From Flavobacterium xinjiangense (lineage in GTDB: Bacteria; Bacteroidota; Bacteroidia; Flavobacteriales; Flavobacteriaceae), in assembly GCF_900142885.1 (NCBI RefSeq), contig NZ_FRCL01000021.1, positions 1 to 41,819 of the forward strand: a DNA stretch of 41,819 nucleotides, read 5' to 3'. The notes under the pieces are model-generated. The model worked only from the letters and a program-made list of their open reading frames with translations, ran no database searches and was not told the origin of the DNA. This document shows positions 22,454 through 31,205 of this stretch, piece after piece (positions within the stretch are counted from its first letter, which is position 1; every line of letters starts with the position of its first letter). The position numbers and the translations under genes are program-made.

Positions 22454-24385
22454 ATGGCATTGAAGGGTTTATTCAGAAAGAAAACAGTACAAGACATTTT
22501 AAAACAAGTTGAAAAGAATAATGCGGATGGACATAATGCGTTAGGAAAACATTTGACAGCTCGCGATTTGACCGCTTTTGGAATCGCAGCAATTGTTGGT
22601 GCCGGTATTTTTAGTACAATTGGTAAAGCAAGTGCTGATGGAGGTCCTGCTGTTATCTTCTTATTCTTGTTTACCGCCATAGCGTGTAGCTTTGCAGCCT
22701 TTGCTTATGCCGAATTTGCTTCGATGGTGCCCGTATCCGGAAGTGCTTATACTTATTCCTACGTTGCTTTTGGAGAAATTATAGCCTGGATTATAGGTTG
22801 GGCATTAATAATGGAATATGCCGTAGGAAATATAACGGTCGCCATATCCTGGAGCGATTATTTTACTGGATTGCTCGATAGTATGGGAATTCACCTGCCG
22901 CAATATGCCCAAATGGATTATTTATCTGCTTCCAATGGTTTTAAAGATGCTACTGCTTTAATGCAAGGAGGGAAAACATTTGAAAACTTAAGTTTAGCAA
23001 CACAAGGGGCTTATACAGCATGGACTACTTCGCCGGTTATTGGTTCTTTTCACCTAGTGGCTGATTTACCTGCTTTGTTGATCATTGTATTGATTACTGC
23101 TTTAGTATATCGTGGGATGAAAGAATCTCGTAATGCCAGTAATATAATGGTTGTTGTAAAATTATGTATTGTACTTTTAGTAATAGCAGTAGGGATTTTT
23201 TATGTAGATGTTGATAACTGGCATCCGTTTGCGCCTAATGGAGCAGCGGGAGTTTTAAAAGGAGTTTCGGCGGTATTCTTTGCCTATATTGGCTTTGATG
23301 CTATTTCGACAACTGCCGAAGAATGTAAAGATCCACAGCGTGATTTACCAAAAGGAATGATGTGGGCCATTATTATTTGTACCCTATTATATATAGCAAT
23401 TGCTTTAGTCTTAACTGGAATGGTAAGTTACAACGAATTGAATGTTGGAGATCCGTTAGCATTCGTATTTGATAAATTGCATTTAAAATGGATGTCGGGA
23501 ATTATTGCAGTAAGTGCAGTAATTGCTATGGCGAGTGTTTTATTAGTATTTCAAATGGGACAACCGCGTATCTGGATGAGTATGAGTCGTGATGGGTTAT
23601 TGCCAAAACGTTTTTCTAAAGTGCATCCTAAATTCAAAACTCCCTCTTATGCTACAATCGTTACCGGTTTTGTAGTGGCAATTCCTGCTTTGTTTTTGAA
23701 TCTAACTATGGTTACGGATTTATGTAGTATAGGAACTTTATTTGCCTTTGTATTGGTTTGTGCGGGAGTTTTGGCTTTACAAAACAGAACAGATATTCCT
23801 CGTGGGAAATTCAAAACACCTTACGTGAATTCAAAATTCATCATGCCCGTTTTATTGATTATGGGATTGGTTTTTTCTTTTGGATACAACAAAAAAAATA
23901 CTATGGATTTCATTACTAATGAAACTCAAATCAATAATTCAGCTGATATTATTACGTCTTTAAATAAAGAAGAAACTCAAAAAGTATATGATTATTTAGT
24001 AAGTGTTGATGCTAAAAATGCGACGACAGGAACGCCGGATTTAGAAGTTTTATTGAGCCAGTACCAACAAGATGATGCCAAATATGCTTCCGTAATTTCT
24101 GATTTACCAGTTGCGGATTCCATTAAATATGAAAGTGGTTTTGGTTTGTTTAAACACAAAATTCCAATGTGGATTTTTCTACTTGTTTTGGTTGGATTGT
24201 CCGTTTGGTCTTTCAAAGAAAATTTATCATTGATTCCATTATTAGGATTGATCTGCTGTTTGTATATGATGGCTGAATTAAGTGTTTGGAACTGGATTTA
24301 CTTTACGATATGGTTACTAATAGGTCTGGTAATTTATTTTGGCTTCAGCCGTAATAACAGTAAATTGAATTCGATAGAAGCTTAA
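22454..24385 (+). CDS. APC-superfamily amino-acid permease (cationic amino-acid transporter type)
   Basis: Inner-membrane amino-acid transporter of 643 residues with 12-14 hydrophobic segments. The substrate loop of the first membrane helix is visible in 'FGIAAIVGAGIFSTIGKAS', followed by 'FAYAEFASMVPVSGSAYTYSY' and the conserved 'FFAYIGFDAISTTAEECKDPQRDLPKG' segment of the CAT family. Between two late membrane segments there is an unusual hydrophilic insert of about 85 residues (about 480-565; 'NETQINNSADIITSLNKEET' onward) that standard CAT-type permeases lack. The C-terminus returns to membrane helices ('WIFLLVLVGLSVWSFKENLS'). It is monocistronic, with its own terminator. The substrate is unknown; basic or neutral amino acids are typical for the family. 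Confidence 0.88.
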   Translation: MALKGLFRKKTVQDILKQVEKNNADGHNALGKHLTARDLTAFGIAAIVGAGIFSTIGKASADGGPAVIFLFLFTAIACSFAAFAYAEFASMVPVSGSAYTYSYVAFGEIIAWIIGWALIMEYAVGNITVAISWSDYFTGLLDSMGIHLPQYAQMDYLSASNGFKDATALMQGGKTFENLSLATQGAYTAWTTSPVIGSFHLVADLPALLIIVLITALVYRGMKESRNASNIMVVVKLCIVLLVIAVGIFYVDVDNWHPFAPNGAAGVLKGVSAVFFAYIGFDAISTTAEECKDPQRDLPKGMMWAIIICTLLYIAIALVLTGMVSYNELNVGDPLAFVFDKLHLKWMSGIIAVSAVIAMASVLLVFQMGQPRIWMSMSRDGLLPKRFSKVHPKFKTPSYATIVTGFVVAIPALFLNLTMVTDLCSIGTLFAFVLVCAGVLALQNRTDIPRGKFKTPYVNSKFIMPVLLIMGLVFSFGYNKKNTMDFITNETQINNSADIITSLNKEETQKVYDYLVSVDAKNATTGTPDLEVLLSQYQQDDAKYASVISDLPVADSIKYESGFGLFKHKIPMWIFLLVLVGLSVWSFKENLSLIPLLGLICCLYMMAELSVWNWIYFTIWLLIGLVIYFGFSRNNSKLNSIEA

Positions 24386-24403
24386 TTTTTAAGTTACAAG
24401 TAT

Positions 24404-24443
24404 AAAAAAAGCGTTTTGGAAATATGTTTCAAAACGCTTTTTT
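24404..24443. terminator. Strong terminator after the APC permease
   Basis: A 14-bp perfect stem, AAAAAAGCGTTTTG (24405-24418) with CAAAACGCTTTTTT (24430-24443), extended inward by a G-T and two A-T pairs around a small loop. It has A-run and T-run flanks on both strands, so it can serve the permease (+) and the convergent peptidase gene (-). Confidence 0.85.
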
Positions 24444-24521
24444 ATTTTTATAATCAATTGTTTTTATTGAAAGGATAGTTTGCTAGTAAATTGCATTTAA
24501 TATACCAAAAAAACTATCAAT

Positions 24522-26678
24522 TTATTTCTTCTGCTGAAAATCAGGATGTCCGCATTGCCATAATGCAAAAGCAAATTGGTCAGCAAAATTAGCAAATGTA
24601 ACATCTTTATCCTCTGTGAAATGCCCGTTATCATAATTCACTTTCATTAATACGGGTTTGCCGGATGTAGAAGCATTTTGAACTGCAGCTGCAAATTTCC
24701 CCAGCTGCCATGCTATAACTCGTGGGTCATTCCATCCAGCAACACACATAACGGCAGGATATTTAACACCAGTTTTTACATGTTGCATTCCATCCATCTC
24801 ATATAACGCTTTGCATTCGGATTCGTCTTTCACAGTACCGAATTCGGGTATGTTAACTGGGCCATTTGAAGAAAATTCTGCGCGCATCGCATTAGCAACA
24901 CCGACATTACATATAGCGGCGGCAAATAAATCAGGTCTTTCGGTAATAGCTCTTGAAATTAATATTCCTCCGGCGCTCGTGCCGGTTCCAGCCAATTTGT
25001 TTGATGATGTATATCCCTTCGCTACTAAATAATCTCCGCAACTAATAAAATCTTTCCAAGTATTGGGTTTTGTAGTTTTGTATCCTGCCTTGTACCAATC
25101 TTGACCTTTTTCACTGCCTCCACGTACATGGGGAATGGCAATCACTACGCCTTTTACAGCTAATGAATTTTCAAAAACATTAAACCAAGGAGACATGCTG
25201 ATGCCATAAGCCCCATAACTATCCATTAGACAAACGTTAGAACCGTCTTTTTTTGACCCTTTTTTATAAATAATTGAAAGTGGTATCATTACGCCATCGT
25301 GTCCTTTTACTTCTACTTCTTCGACTACCAAATTTTTGTAGGAATTTGGATAAACTGCCGGTTTGTTGAATGGACTTTCAGTAAAGGTATTCGTACTGGC
25401 ATTGTACAAGAATTCAGTATAGGGTTTGTTCCAGGAAGTAATGGATATAAAACAATCATTGGTTTTAGTATCGACGCAAGAAATATTTATTAAACCAGTA
25501 TAAGGTAACTTTATTTCGGTCGTTGTTTGGTCTTTAATATTGTACTTATATGCATGGTTGTTGATACCATCACTATAATTGAGTAATAGGAAATCCTTGC
25601 AACGGGTAAAATATTCTAGTGTTTGAGATTCTTTCTCACTTCCGATTGTTTTAGCTGTAGCCCAATTTGGATTTTTTAAATTGGTAGCAATAAGTTTATA
25701 GTTTTTTGCATCTTTATATGTTATAGAATATATGTTGTCACCATCCATATCTACACTGCGTACTAATTTATCATCTAAAGCACTAAGTGATTTCCACTGA
25801 ATGTTTCCAGAATACAATTGAGCGATAGGAGCATAGTAAAATTTCATTTCTCTTTGCACTGTACCTTCTCCTGCAAAAATATAGTCTTTTGAGTCTTTGA
25901 CAAAAAAGGCAAAAGGATAGGCTTTAGCTTCAATGTTTAAAGCAGGGTAGCTTTCATTACTAAAAAAATCAATATCAGTTTTTACATCCGTACCCAATTT
26001 ATGTAATTTAGTTTTTGGGTTTAAACGGCCTGTAGGGTCTGCATTATCGGCAGATTTAATCCACATATACATGAAAGCATTATTATCAAAAGTCCAACTT
26101 CCCGGTCCGGCAGTGGCGGGTATAATATCAGGGAGAAATTGCTTGGTGTCTACATTCATAACTTGTATTGTTGATACTTCTGCACCACTCTCAGAATAGG
26201 CTATCACTAATTTTGTAGCATCATAACTAGGTATGATTTGCTGTACTGATAACGTTTTTCCAGGGATAAAAGTTAGCGGGTCAAAAAGCAACTGTTCTTT
26301 TCCTTGCATTCCTTCTCGGTAATATACTTTGCTTACTTTTTCTCCGGGAATTCTTTTTTGATAAAAGATTCTCCCATTTTCTTTTATTGGATAATAGTAG
26401 ACTGGCGGCTGAAGTTTGTCTAGTTTTTTCCATTCTGCAATAAGTTCATCTCTACCGGAAATTTTACTCATTATATTGTTCGTAAGATCTGCCTGTTCTT
26501 TAAACCAGGAGATGACATCTGGGCTTTTTAAATCTTCTAACCAACGATAGGGATCGTTGTAAGTCATTCCAAAATAAGTATCAGTAGTATCACCTGTTTT
26601 CGTTTTTGGATAATTCCATTGAGCAAAAAGTGTCGAGCTCAACATTAATAACAACAAAGAGGAAGCAATTTTTTTCAT
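24522..26678 (-). CDS. Prolyl oligopeptidase (S9A family), exported
   Basis: Serine peptidase that cuts short peptides after proline. The 718-residue protein has a signal peptide (MKKIASSLLLLMLSSTLFAQ), so it acts in the periplasm or outside. The N-terminal helix region (YPKTKTGDTTDTYFGMTYND, 'PYRWLEDLKSPDV') and a seven-bladed propeller (about 80-430) precede the alpha/beta hydrolase domain. The catalytic triad can be placed at Ser568 in 'GTGTSAGGILIS', Asp651 in 'GWNDPRV' and His686 in 'DNGHF'. The nucleophile elbow reads GTSAGG instead of the usual GGSNGG. The order and spacing match known members (Ser554, Asp641, His680 in the pig enzyme). It is monocistronic. Confidence 0.93.
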   Translation of the reverse strand: MKKIASSLLLLMLSSTLFAQWNYPKTKTGDTTDTYFGMTYNDPYRWLEDLKSPDVISWFKEQADLTNNIMSKISGRDELIAEWKKLDKLQPPVYYYPIKENGRIFYQKRIPGEKVSKVYYREGMQGKEQLLFDPLTFIPGKTLSVQQIIPSYDATKLVIAYSESGAEVSTIQVMNVDTKQFLPDIIPATAGPGSWTFDNNAFMYMWIKSADNADPTGRLNPKTKLHKLGTDVKTDIDFFSNESYPALNIEAKAYPFAFFVKDSKDYIFAGEGTVQREMKFYYAPIAQLYSGNIQWKSLSALDDKLVRSVDMDGDNIYSITYKDAKNYKLIATNLKNPNWATAKTIGSEKESQTLEYFTRCKDFLLLNYSDGINNHAYKYNIKDQTTTEIKLPYTGLINISCVDTKTNDCFISITSWNKPYTEFLYNASTNTFTESPFNKPAVYPNSYKNLVVEEVEVKGHDGVMIPLSIIYKKGSKKDGSNVCLMDSYGAYGISMSPWFNVFENSLAVKGVVIAIPHVRGGSEKGQDWYKAGYKTTKPNTWKDFISCGDYLVAKGYTSSNKLAGTGTSAGGILISRAITERPDLFAAAICNVGVANAMRAEFSSNGPVNIPEFGTVKDESECKALYEMDGMQHVKTGVKYPAVMCVAGWNDPRVIAWQLGKFAAAVQNASTSGKPVLMKVNYDNGHFTEDKDVTFANFADQFAFALWQCGHPDFQQKK

Positions 26679-26853
26679 AATAATATTAATTTTATGGTTA
26701 AAAATAGAATTCTAAGGTGTTTTAGTTATTAACTTCTTTTTTGGGATGGGAAGTTATCGACTAATTGTAGATTCGTGCATAGCTACTTTCGTAACAATAC
26801 TTAAAATTTGGATTTGTTTGATTTTGAGGGTTTTATATGTGGTGTAGGGTAAT

Positions 26854-26861
26854 CAAATATA
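26854..26861 (-). promoter_or_regulatory. Possible -7 box of the prolyl oligopeptidase gene
   Basis: The minus strand reads TATATTTG, matching TAnnTTTG, but 176 bases before the start and without a clear TTG upstream. The surrounding spacer 26679-27040 otherwise holds only the terminator of the next gene. Confidence 0.25.
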
Positions 26862-26980
26862 CTAAAATTTAGGAAGAATAATCGTGTTTTTGAAAAAAAA
26901 TAACGATGCATATTTTTGGTATTCTTGTTGTTAAAATTAGATGTCATGCACTTTTAATCGGGAACATCTGAGTTTTAAAT

Positions 26981-27014
26981 AAAAAAAAAACCGTTCGAAA
27001 TGGCTTTCAAACGG
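26981..27014 (-). terminator. Terminator of the trans-sulfuration enzyme gene
   Basis: On the minus strand CCGTTTGAAA (27014-27005) pairs with TTTCGAACGG (27000-26991), with one T-G pair and a 4-base loop, followed by ten T (26990-26981). It lies 27 bases beyond the stop codon. Confidence 0.85.
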
Positions 27015-27040
27015 CTCTTAACAAAAAAACTAAAAAAATA

Positions 27041-28267
27041 TTATGCTGTCAAAACTGCTTCTGACGTTAGTATTTCCAATTCCATCATACATGATTTCAT
27101 CATTTTATAGGTTCTTTCGATGTCGTTGTCTAAACCAATAGAAAAACGGATTAAACCGTCAGTCAATCCCATTTCTATTTGTTCATCCATTGGAATTTCA
27201 CTAGATGTTGAAGTTCCCGGTGCGCTAAATAAGGTTTTGTAAAATCCTAAACTCACAGCAAGGTAACCCAGATTTTTTGCTTGCATCAATTCCATTAATT
27301 CATTGGCTTTTGCCAAAGTCCCTACGTCTAATGTCATCATTCCGCCAAAACCATATTCAGGATTAATCATCGTTTTATAGATTTCGTGGCTTGGATGACT
27401 TGCTAATCCGGGATAAACTGTTTTTAGTCCGTCTTTTTCAAAACGTTGGGCAAGATACATCGCATTGTGGCTGTGTTGTTTCATTCGAATATGTAGTGTG
27501 CGTAAGTTTTTCATCACACTCGCCGAACGTAAACTATCCATTGTGGGACCAAGTAACATGCTGGCTCCACTATTTACATTTTTTAAGCTGTCAATAAATT
27601 CTTGTGACGCACAAGTTACACCACCCACCGTATCACTGCTTCCGTTGATGTATTTTGTCAAACTGTGAATCACAATATCAGCGCCTAATCTTGCCGGAGA
27701 AACGGATAATGGTGAAAAAGTATTGTCAACCACAAGCGTTAAATTATGTCTTTTTGCAATTTTTGCTAAACCTTCAATGTCAGCAACTTCCAGTAAAGGA
27801 TTACTCACCGTTTCACAGTACAAAACTTTAGTTTCAGGAGTAATTGCAGCTTCTACAATATCTAATTTCGTGATATCAACGAATGTTGTTTTAATGCCTA
27901 ATCTCGGAGTGAAATTTTTCAGGAAAGCGTATGTTCCGCCATATATTGTTCTGCTGGAAACAATGTGATCACCAGTTCCACATAATTGCAATAGAGTAGG
28001 AGTGATCGCACCCATTCCTGAAGCCGAAACATTTGCAGATTCTGTTCCTTCCATTGCTGCCAATGCTTTGTCCAAATATAAATTACTTGGTGAAGAATGA
28101 CGCGAGTACAAGTAGCACCCTTCCATGTTGCCTTCAAAAGTATCAAACATCGTCTTTGCCGAAAGGAAAGTATAGGTTGATGAATCAGAAATTGATGGAT
28201 TTACACCACCAAATTCGCCAAAATACTGTAAATCCTGAATGTTGTCTGCGGGATTGAAATTTTTCAT
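27041..28267 (-). CDS. PLP-dependent trans-sulfuration enzyme (methionine gamma-lyase / cystathionine gamma-lyase type)
   Basis: Cytoplasmic pyridoxal-phosphate enzyme of the Cys/Met metabolism family, 408 residues. The cofactor lysine is Lys205 in 'IHSLTKYINGSSD', and the pyridine-binding Asp is Asp181 in 'LVVDNTFSPL'. Tyr54-Ser-Arg56, which binds the phosphate of the neighbouring subunit in this fold, is present, as is the stacking Tyr in 'TIYGGTYAF'. Family members split methionine, cystathionine or homocysteine. The Cys next to the stacking Tyr in Pseudomonas methionine gamma-lyase (YGCTF) is Gly here, so the exact reaction is open. A divergent Lrp/AsnC regulator is encoded next door, as for the mdeA/mdeR pair in Pseudomonas putida, which makes methionine breakdown a reasonable first guess. 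Confidence 0.87.
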   Translation of the reverse strand: MKNFNPADNIQDLQYFGEFGGVNPSISDSSTYTFLSAKTMFDTFEGNMEGCYLYSRHSSPSNLYLDKALAAMEGTESANVSASGMGAITPTLLQLCGTGDHIVSSRTIYGGTYAFLKNFTPRLGIKTTFVDITKLDIVEAAITPETKVLYCETVSNPLLEVADIEGLAKIAKRHNLTLVVDNTFSPLSVSPARLGADIVIHSLTKYINGSSDTVGGVTCASQEFIDSLKNVNSGASMLLGPTMDSLRSASVMKNLRTLHIRMKQHSHNAMYLAQRFEKDGLKTVYPGLASHPSHEIYKTMINPEYGFGGMMTLDVGTLAKANELMELMQAKNLGYLAVSLGFYKTLFSAPGTSTSSEIPMDEQIEMGLTDGLIRFSIGLDNDIERTYKMMKSCMMELEILTSEAVLTA

Positions 28268-28319
28268 AGTTTATGTTTAATCGTTTGTTTAGGAGCTATT
28301 TCCAGCTATTCGTTTCAAT

Positions 28320-28348
28320 CTTTTCTTTTTTAAAGAAAAAAAGAAAAG
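28320..28348. repeat. Purine/pyrimidine hairpin in the divergent spacer
   Basis: CTTTTCTTTTTT (28320-28331) pairs perfectly with AAAAAAGAAAAG (28337-28348) around a 5-base loop. It is flanked by two AGCTATT copies (about 28294-28310) and by CTGCTATCTGGGCTAG after it. The block lies in the 286-base spacer between the trans-sulfuration gene and the Lrp-type gene. It looks like a self-contained intergenic repeat unit; a regulatory role is not shown. Confidence 0.45.
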
Positions 28349-28553
28349 GATTTTCACTGCTATCTGGGCTAGAAATCTCGGATGCAACAAGAAATCTAAT
28401 TCAAAATAACAGTGTTCTAGATTAATAATCAACACTATCATTTAATATTGGATTTTAAAACTATAAAATTATTTATATGTAAATTAATTTTCTAAATTAG
28501 CTTTCTAAATAGGATTTATATAGATTTTATTTCACTTCAAATACTTCAAAATA

Positions 28554-29012
28554 ATGACACTAGACGCCATCGATAAAAAACTGCTTTTTTTATTACAATC
28601 CGATAGTAAAAAAACAACCAAAGAACTTTCTTTAAAACTCAATCTTTCGGTTACTGCCGTTTACGAACGAATCAAAAAACTGGAAAGAGAAGGAATTATC
28701 GATAAATACGTCGTGTTAGTGAATCGTTCGAAAGTCGAGAAAGGATTTGTGGTTTTCTGTCATCTTAAATTGATACAGCACACCAAAGAGTTTCTTACGA
28801 AGTTCGAAAGTGAAGTGGTGAAACTAAAGGAAGTTTTAGAATGCCATCATGTGAGCGGTGATTACGATTATATCCTGAAAATAGTGGTAAAAGATATGGA
28901 AGCCTATCGGGAATTTTTGGTTACAAAACTGACCACTTTGCAGCATATAGGTAGCACGCACAGTACTTTTATGATTAGTGAAGTGAAAAACACTACCGTT
29001 GTTGATATATAA
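28554..29012 (+). CDS. Lrp/AsnC family transcriptional regulator
   Basis: A 152-residue regulator. The N-terminal helix-turn-helix (about 1-50) reads 'LDAIDKKLLFLLQSDSKKTT', 'LSLKLNLSVTAVYERIKKLE' and 'REGIIDKYVVLVN'. The C-terminal RAM domain (about 60-150) with 'ECHHVSGDYDYILKIVVKDM' binds amino-acid effectors and forms octamers in this family. It is divergent from the trans-sulfuration enzyme gene with a 286-base spacer, the usual arrangement for a local amino-acid-responsive regulator of its neighbour. The effector (methionine is a guess) and target sites are inferred, not seen. Confidence 0.93.
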   Translation: MTLDAIDKKLLFLLQSDSKKTTKELSLKLNLSVTAVYERIKKLEREGIIDKYVVLVNRSKVEKGFVVFCHLKLIQHTKEFLTKFESEVVKLKEVLECHHVSGDYDYILKIVVKDMEAYREFLVTKLTTLQHIGSTHSTFMISEVKNTTVVDI

Positions 29013-29019
29013 ATGTCGC

Positions 29020-29050
29020 TTGTTTTATTGCCTTTAAATAATTAAATTTG
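29020..29050 (+). promoter_or_regulatory. Promoter of the toxin-antitoxin pair
   Basis: TTG (29020-29022), a 20-base spacer and TAAATTTG (29043-29050) fit the Bacteroidota promoter well. Transcription would start about 10 bases before the antitoxin start at 29069. The promoter begins only 8 bases after the stop of the Lrp-type gene, so the pair can be expressed on its own. Confidence 0.6.
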
Positions 29051-29068
29051 GAATAAATCAGTTGTCCC

Positions 29069-29314
29069 ATGAAAACTAAGGAAATTAGACAGAAGCTTAT
29101 TGTGAATTTTGGAAAACTTATCCAGGATGATTCAAAATTAGTCGTTTTGGAAGGAATATTTGACGCTATTTTAAACGAAGAAAAAGCTTCTATAGTTTCG
29201 GATAACCAGTATCAAAAAGTGGAAGAAGCCAGAGCCGACTATCATTCCGGAAATAGTTTTGCAACTTCTTGGGAAGATTTGGAAAAGCAATTAAATGCTA
29301 AATATGGTTTTTAA
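29069..29314 (+). CDS. Putative type II antitoxin
   Basis: An 81-residue helical, acidic protein beginning MKTKEIRQKLIVNFGKLIQD. The middle 'LVVLEGIFDAILNEEKAS' helix and the C-terminal 'ATSWEDLEKQLNAKYGF' resemble small addiction-module antitoxins that wrap around a ParE/RelE toxin through their C-terminal tail. It overlaps the following toxin gene, typical of antitoxin-first type II pairs. No clear DNA-binding fold is recognisable, so self-repression is not certain. Confidence 0.72.
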   Translation: MKTKEIRQKLIVNFGKLIQDDSKLVVLEGIFDAILNEEKASIVSDNQYQKVEEARADYHSGNSFATSWEDLEKQLNAKYGF

Positions 29315-29594
29315 AATTGTTATTTCAAAATTAGCAGAAATTGAAATAATCGAGGCTATTGAATTTTATGAAAGTAGAAAAAAGGGATTAGGGAAAGATT
29401 TTTTTGTTTATCTGAAAGGATATTTAAAAATATTAAAAATGAATCCTGAACTATTCCCACTAAAAAAAGAACCGTTTTTCAGAGAATTATCCCTTAAAAA
29501 ATTCCCTTTTGTAATTATTTATGAAGTATTTAATGATGAAATTATAATTTACTCTGTTTTCCACACTTATAGAGATCCTTCTAAAAAGCCATAA
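29295..29594 (+). CDS. RelE/ParE-family toxin
   Basis: A 99-residue basic protein with the RelE/ParE plasmid stabilisation fold: helix pair 'AEIEIIEAIEFYESRKKGLG' and 'KDFFVYLKGYLKILKMNP', then strands 'FRELSLKKFPFVIIYEV', 'DEIIIYSVFH' and the end TYRDPSKKP, where 'V-F-H-x-x-R-D-P' is characteristic. ParE members poison DNA gyrase and RelE members cut mRNA on the ribosome; the ending seen here is more ParE-like. Translation may begin at 29295 or at the in-frame ATG 29304 (MVFKIVISKLAE). Both overlap the antitoxin gene, implying coupled translation. Confidence 0.85.
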   Translation: MLNMVFKIVISKLAEIEIIEAIEFYESRKKGLGKDFFVYLKGYLKILKMNPELFPLKKEPFFRELSLKKFPFVIIYEVFNDEIIIYSVFHTYRDPSKKP

Positions 29595-29677
29595 ATAATT
29601 TTTCGGCGAATATTTGGTTATGTCATTTTCATAACAAAAAACCTTCTGAATTAAACTTTAAACAAAACTTAATTCCT

Positions 29678-29685
29678 TAATTTTG
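29678..29685 (+). promoter_or_regulatory. Possible -7 box of lpdA
   Basis: TAATTTTG matches TAnnTTTG and lies 37 bases before the lpdA start. No TTG is seen at normal spacing upstream. Confidence 0.4.
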
Positions 29686-29722
29686 TGCAACATTTTATAA
29701 AAACATCATAAAAAAATATACT

Positions 29723-31126
29723 ATGAGTTCATTTGACGTAGTCATTATAGGTTCTGGACCAGGCGGATATGTATCAGCAATTCGTTGTGCACAGTTGGGT
29801 TTCAAAACAGCAATTATCGAAAAATATTCCACTCTTGGAGGAACTTGCTTGAATGTAGGTTGTATCCCTTCAAAAGCATTGCTTGCTTCTTCTCATCATT
29901 ACAGCGAAATTGCTCATTTTGCAGACCACGGAATTGAAGTTTCAGGTGAAGTAAAAGTGAACCTTGAAAAAATGATTGCGCGCAAACAAGCTGTTGTTGA
30001 TCAAACTTCAGGTGGAGTGAAATTTTTAATGGACAAAAATAAAATTACCGTTCTCGAAGGATTGGGTTCTTTTGTAGATGCTACGCACGTTGCTGTTGCA
30101 AAAGCAGATGGAACTTCTGAAACTATCGAAGCTAAAAATATCATTATTGCTACAGGTTCAAAACCATCTTCTTTGCCATTTATCAAAATCGATAAAGAAA
30201 GAATCATTACTTCAACTGAAGCGTTGAAATTGCCTGAAGTACCAAAACATTTGGTGATTATTGGTGGTGGAGTTATTGGAATCGAATTAGGTCAAGTGTA
30301 CTTGAGATTGGGAGCGCAAGTTTCTGTAGTAGAATTCATGGACCGAATCATTCCAGGAATGGATGCTTCATTGTCTAAAGAATTGACGAAAGTATTGAAA
30401 AAACAAGGCATGAAATTCTACGTTTCACACAAAGTGAAGTCGGTAGAAAGAAATGGCGACATCGTTGCTGTTCAAGCTGAAAATGCAAAAGGAGAAACGA
30501 TTACACTTGAAGGAAACTATGCATTGGTTTCTGTAGGCCGTCGTCCGTACACTGATGGATTGAATGCGGATAAAGCAGGAGTGAAAATCTCAGACAGAGG
30601 GATGGTCGAAGTGAATGATCATTTGCAAACGAACATTCCCAATATCTATGCTATCGGAGATGTGGTTCGTGGAGCAATGTTAGCGCACAAAGCGGAAGAA
30701 GAAGGAACTATGGTTGCTGAAATATTAGCCGGTCAAAAACCACATATTGACTATAACTTGATTCCTGGTGTGGTTTACACTTGGCCAGAAGTGGCTGCAG
30801 TTGGGCAAACAGAAGAGCAATTGAAAGCCGCTGGAGTAGATTTCAAGTCAGGAAGTTTCCCTTTCAAAGCTTTAGGTCGTGCTCGTGCTGGTGGAGATTT
30901 AGACGGATTTGTAAAAATTCTTGCTGATGCAAAAACAGATGAAGTTCTTGGAGTTCACATGATTGGTGCTCGTTGTGCTGATTTAATTGCTGAAGCAGTG
31001 ACGGCAATGGAATTCAAAGCATCTGCCGAAGATATTTCCAGAATGTCTCATGCTCATCCAACATTTGCAGAAGCGATAAAAGAAGCAGCACTTGCCGCAA
31101 CAGATAATAGAGCGTTGCACGTGTAA
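29723..31126 (+). CDS. lpdA: Dihydrolipoyl dehydrogenase
   Basis: E3 component of the pyruvate, 2-oxoglutarate or branched-chain 2-oxoacid dehydrogenase complexes and of the glycine cleavage system. It reoxidises dihydrolipoamide with NAD+. The 467-residue length is typical. The FAD-binding motif is GSGPGGY (10-16). The redox-active disulfide is Cys42-Cys47 in 'GGTCLNVGCIPSKALL', and the NAD-binding motif 'VIIGGGVIGIELGQ' is near 180. The C-terminal His445-Glu450 pair in 'SHAHPTFAEAIKEA' completes the active site of the partner subunit. It is monocistronic, followed by a strong terminator. No lipoyl-domain protein lies nearby, so the complex it serves cannot be told. Confidence 0.95.
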   Translation: MSSFDVVIIGSGPGGYVSAIRCAQLGFKTAIIEKYSTLGGTCLNVGCIPSKALLASSHHYSEIAHFADHGIEVSGEVKVNLEKMIARKQAVVDQTSGGVKFLMDKNKITVLEGLGSFVDATHVAVAKADGTSETIEAKNIIIATGSKPSSLPFIKIDKERIITSTEALKLPEVPKHLVIIGGGVIGIELGQVYLRLGAQVSVVEFMDRIIPGMDASLSKELTKVLKKQGMKFYVSHKVKSVERNGDIVAVQAENAKGETITLEGNYALVSVGRRPYTDGLNADKAGVKISDRGMVEVNDHLQTNIPNIYAIGDVVRGAMLAHKAEEEGTMVAEILAGQKPHIDYNLIPGVVYTWPEVAAVGQTEEQLKAAGVDFKSGSFPFKALGRARAGGDLDGFVKILADAKTDEVLGVHMIGARCADLIAEAVTAMEFKASAEDISRMSHAHPTFAEAIKEAALAATDNRALHV

Positions 31127-31152
31127 GCAGAAAAATATATTTTAATATAAAG

Positions 31153-31187
31153 AAACCCGTCTCCTTTTAATAGAAGACGGGTTTTTT
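31153..31187 (+). terminator. Terminator of lpdA
   Basis: A perfect 10-bp stem, AAACCCGTCT (31153-31162) with AGACGGGTTT (31175-31184), followed by T-rich sequence. It lies 27 bases after the lpdA stop and can also serve the convergent DoxX-like gene. Confidence 0.88.
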
Positions 31188-31205
31188 CAATATATAGGAC
31201 TAAAA

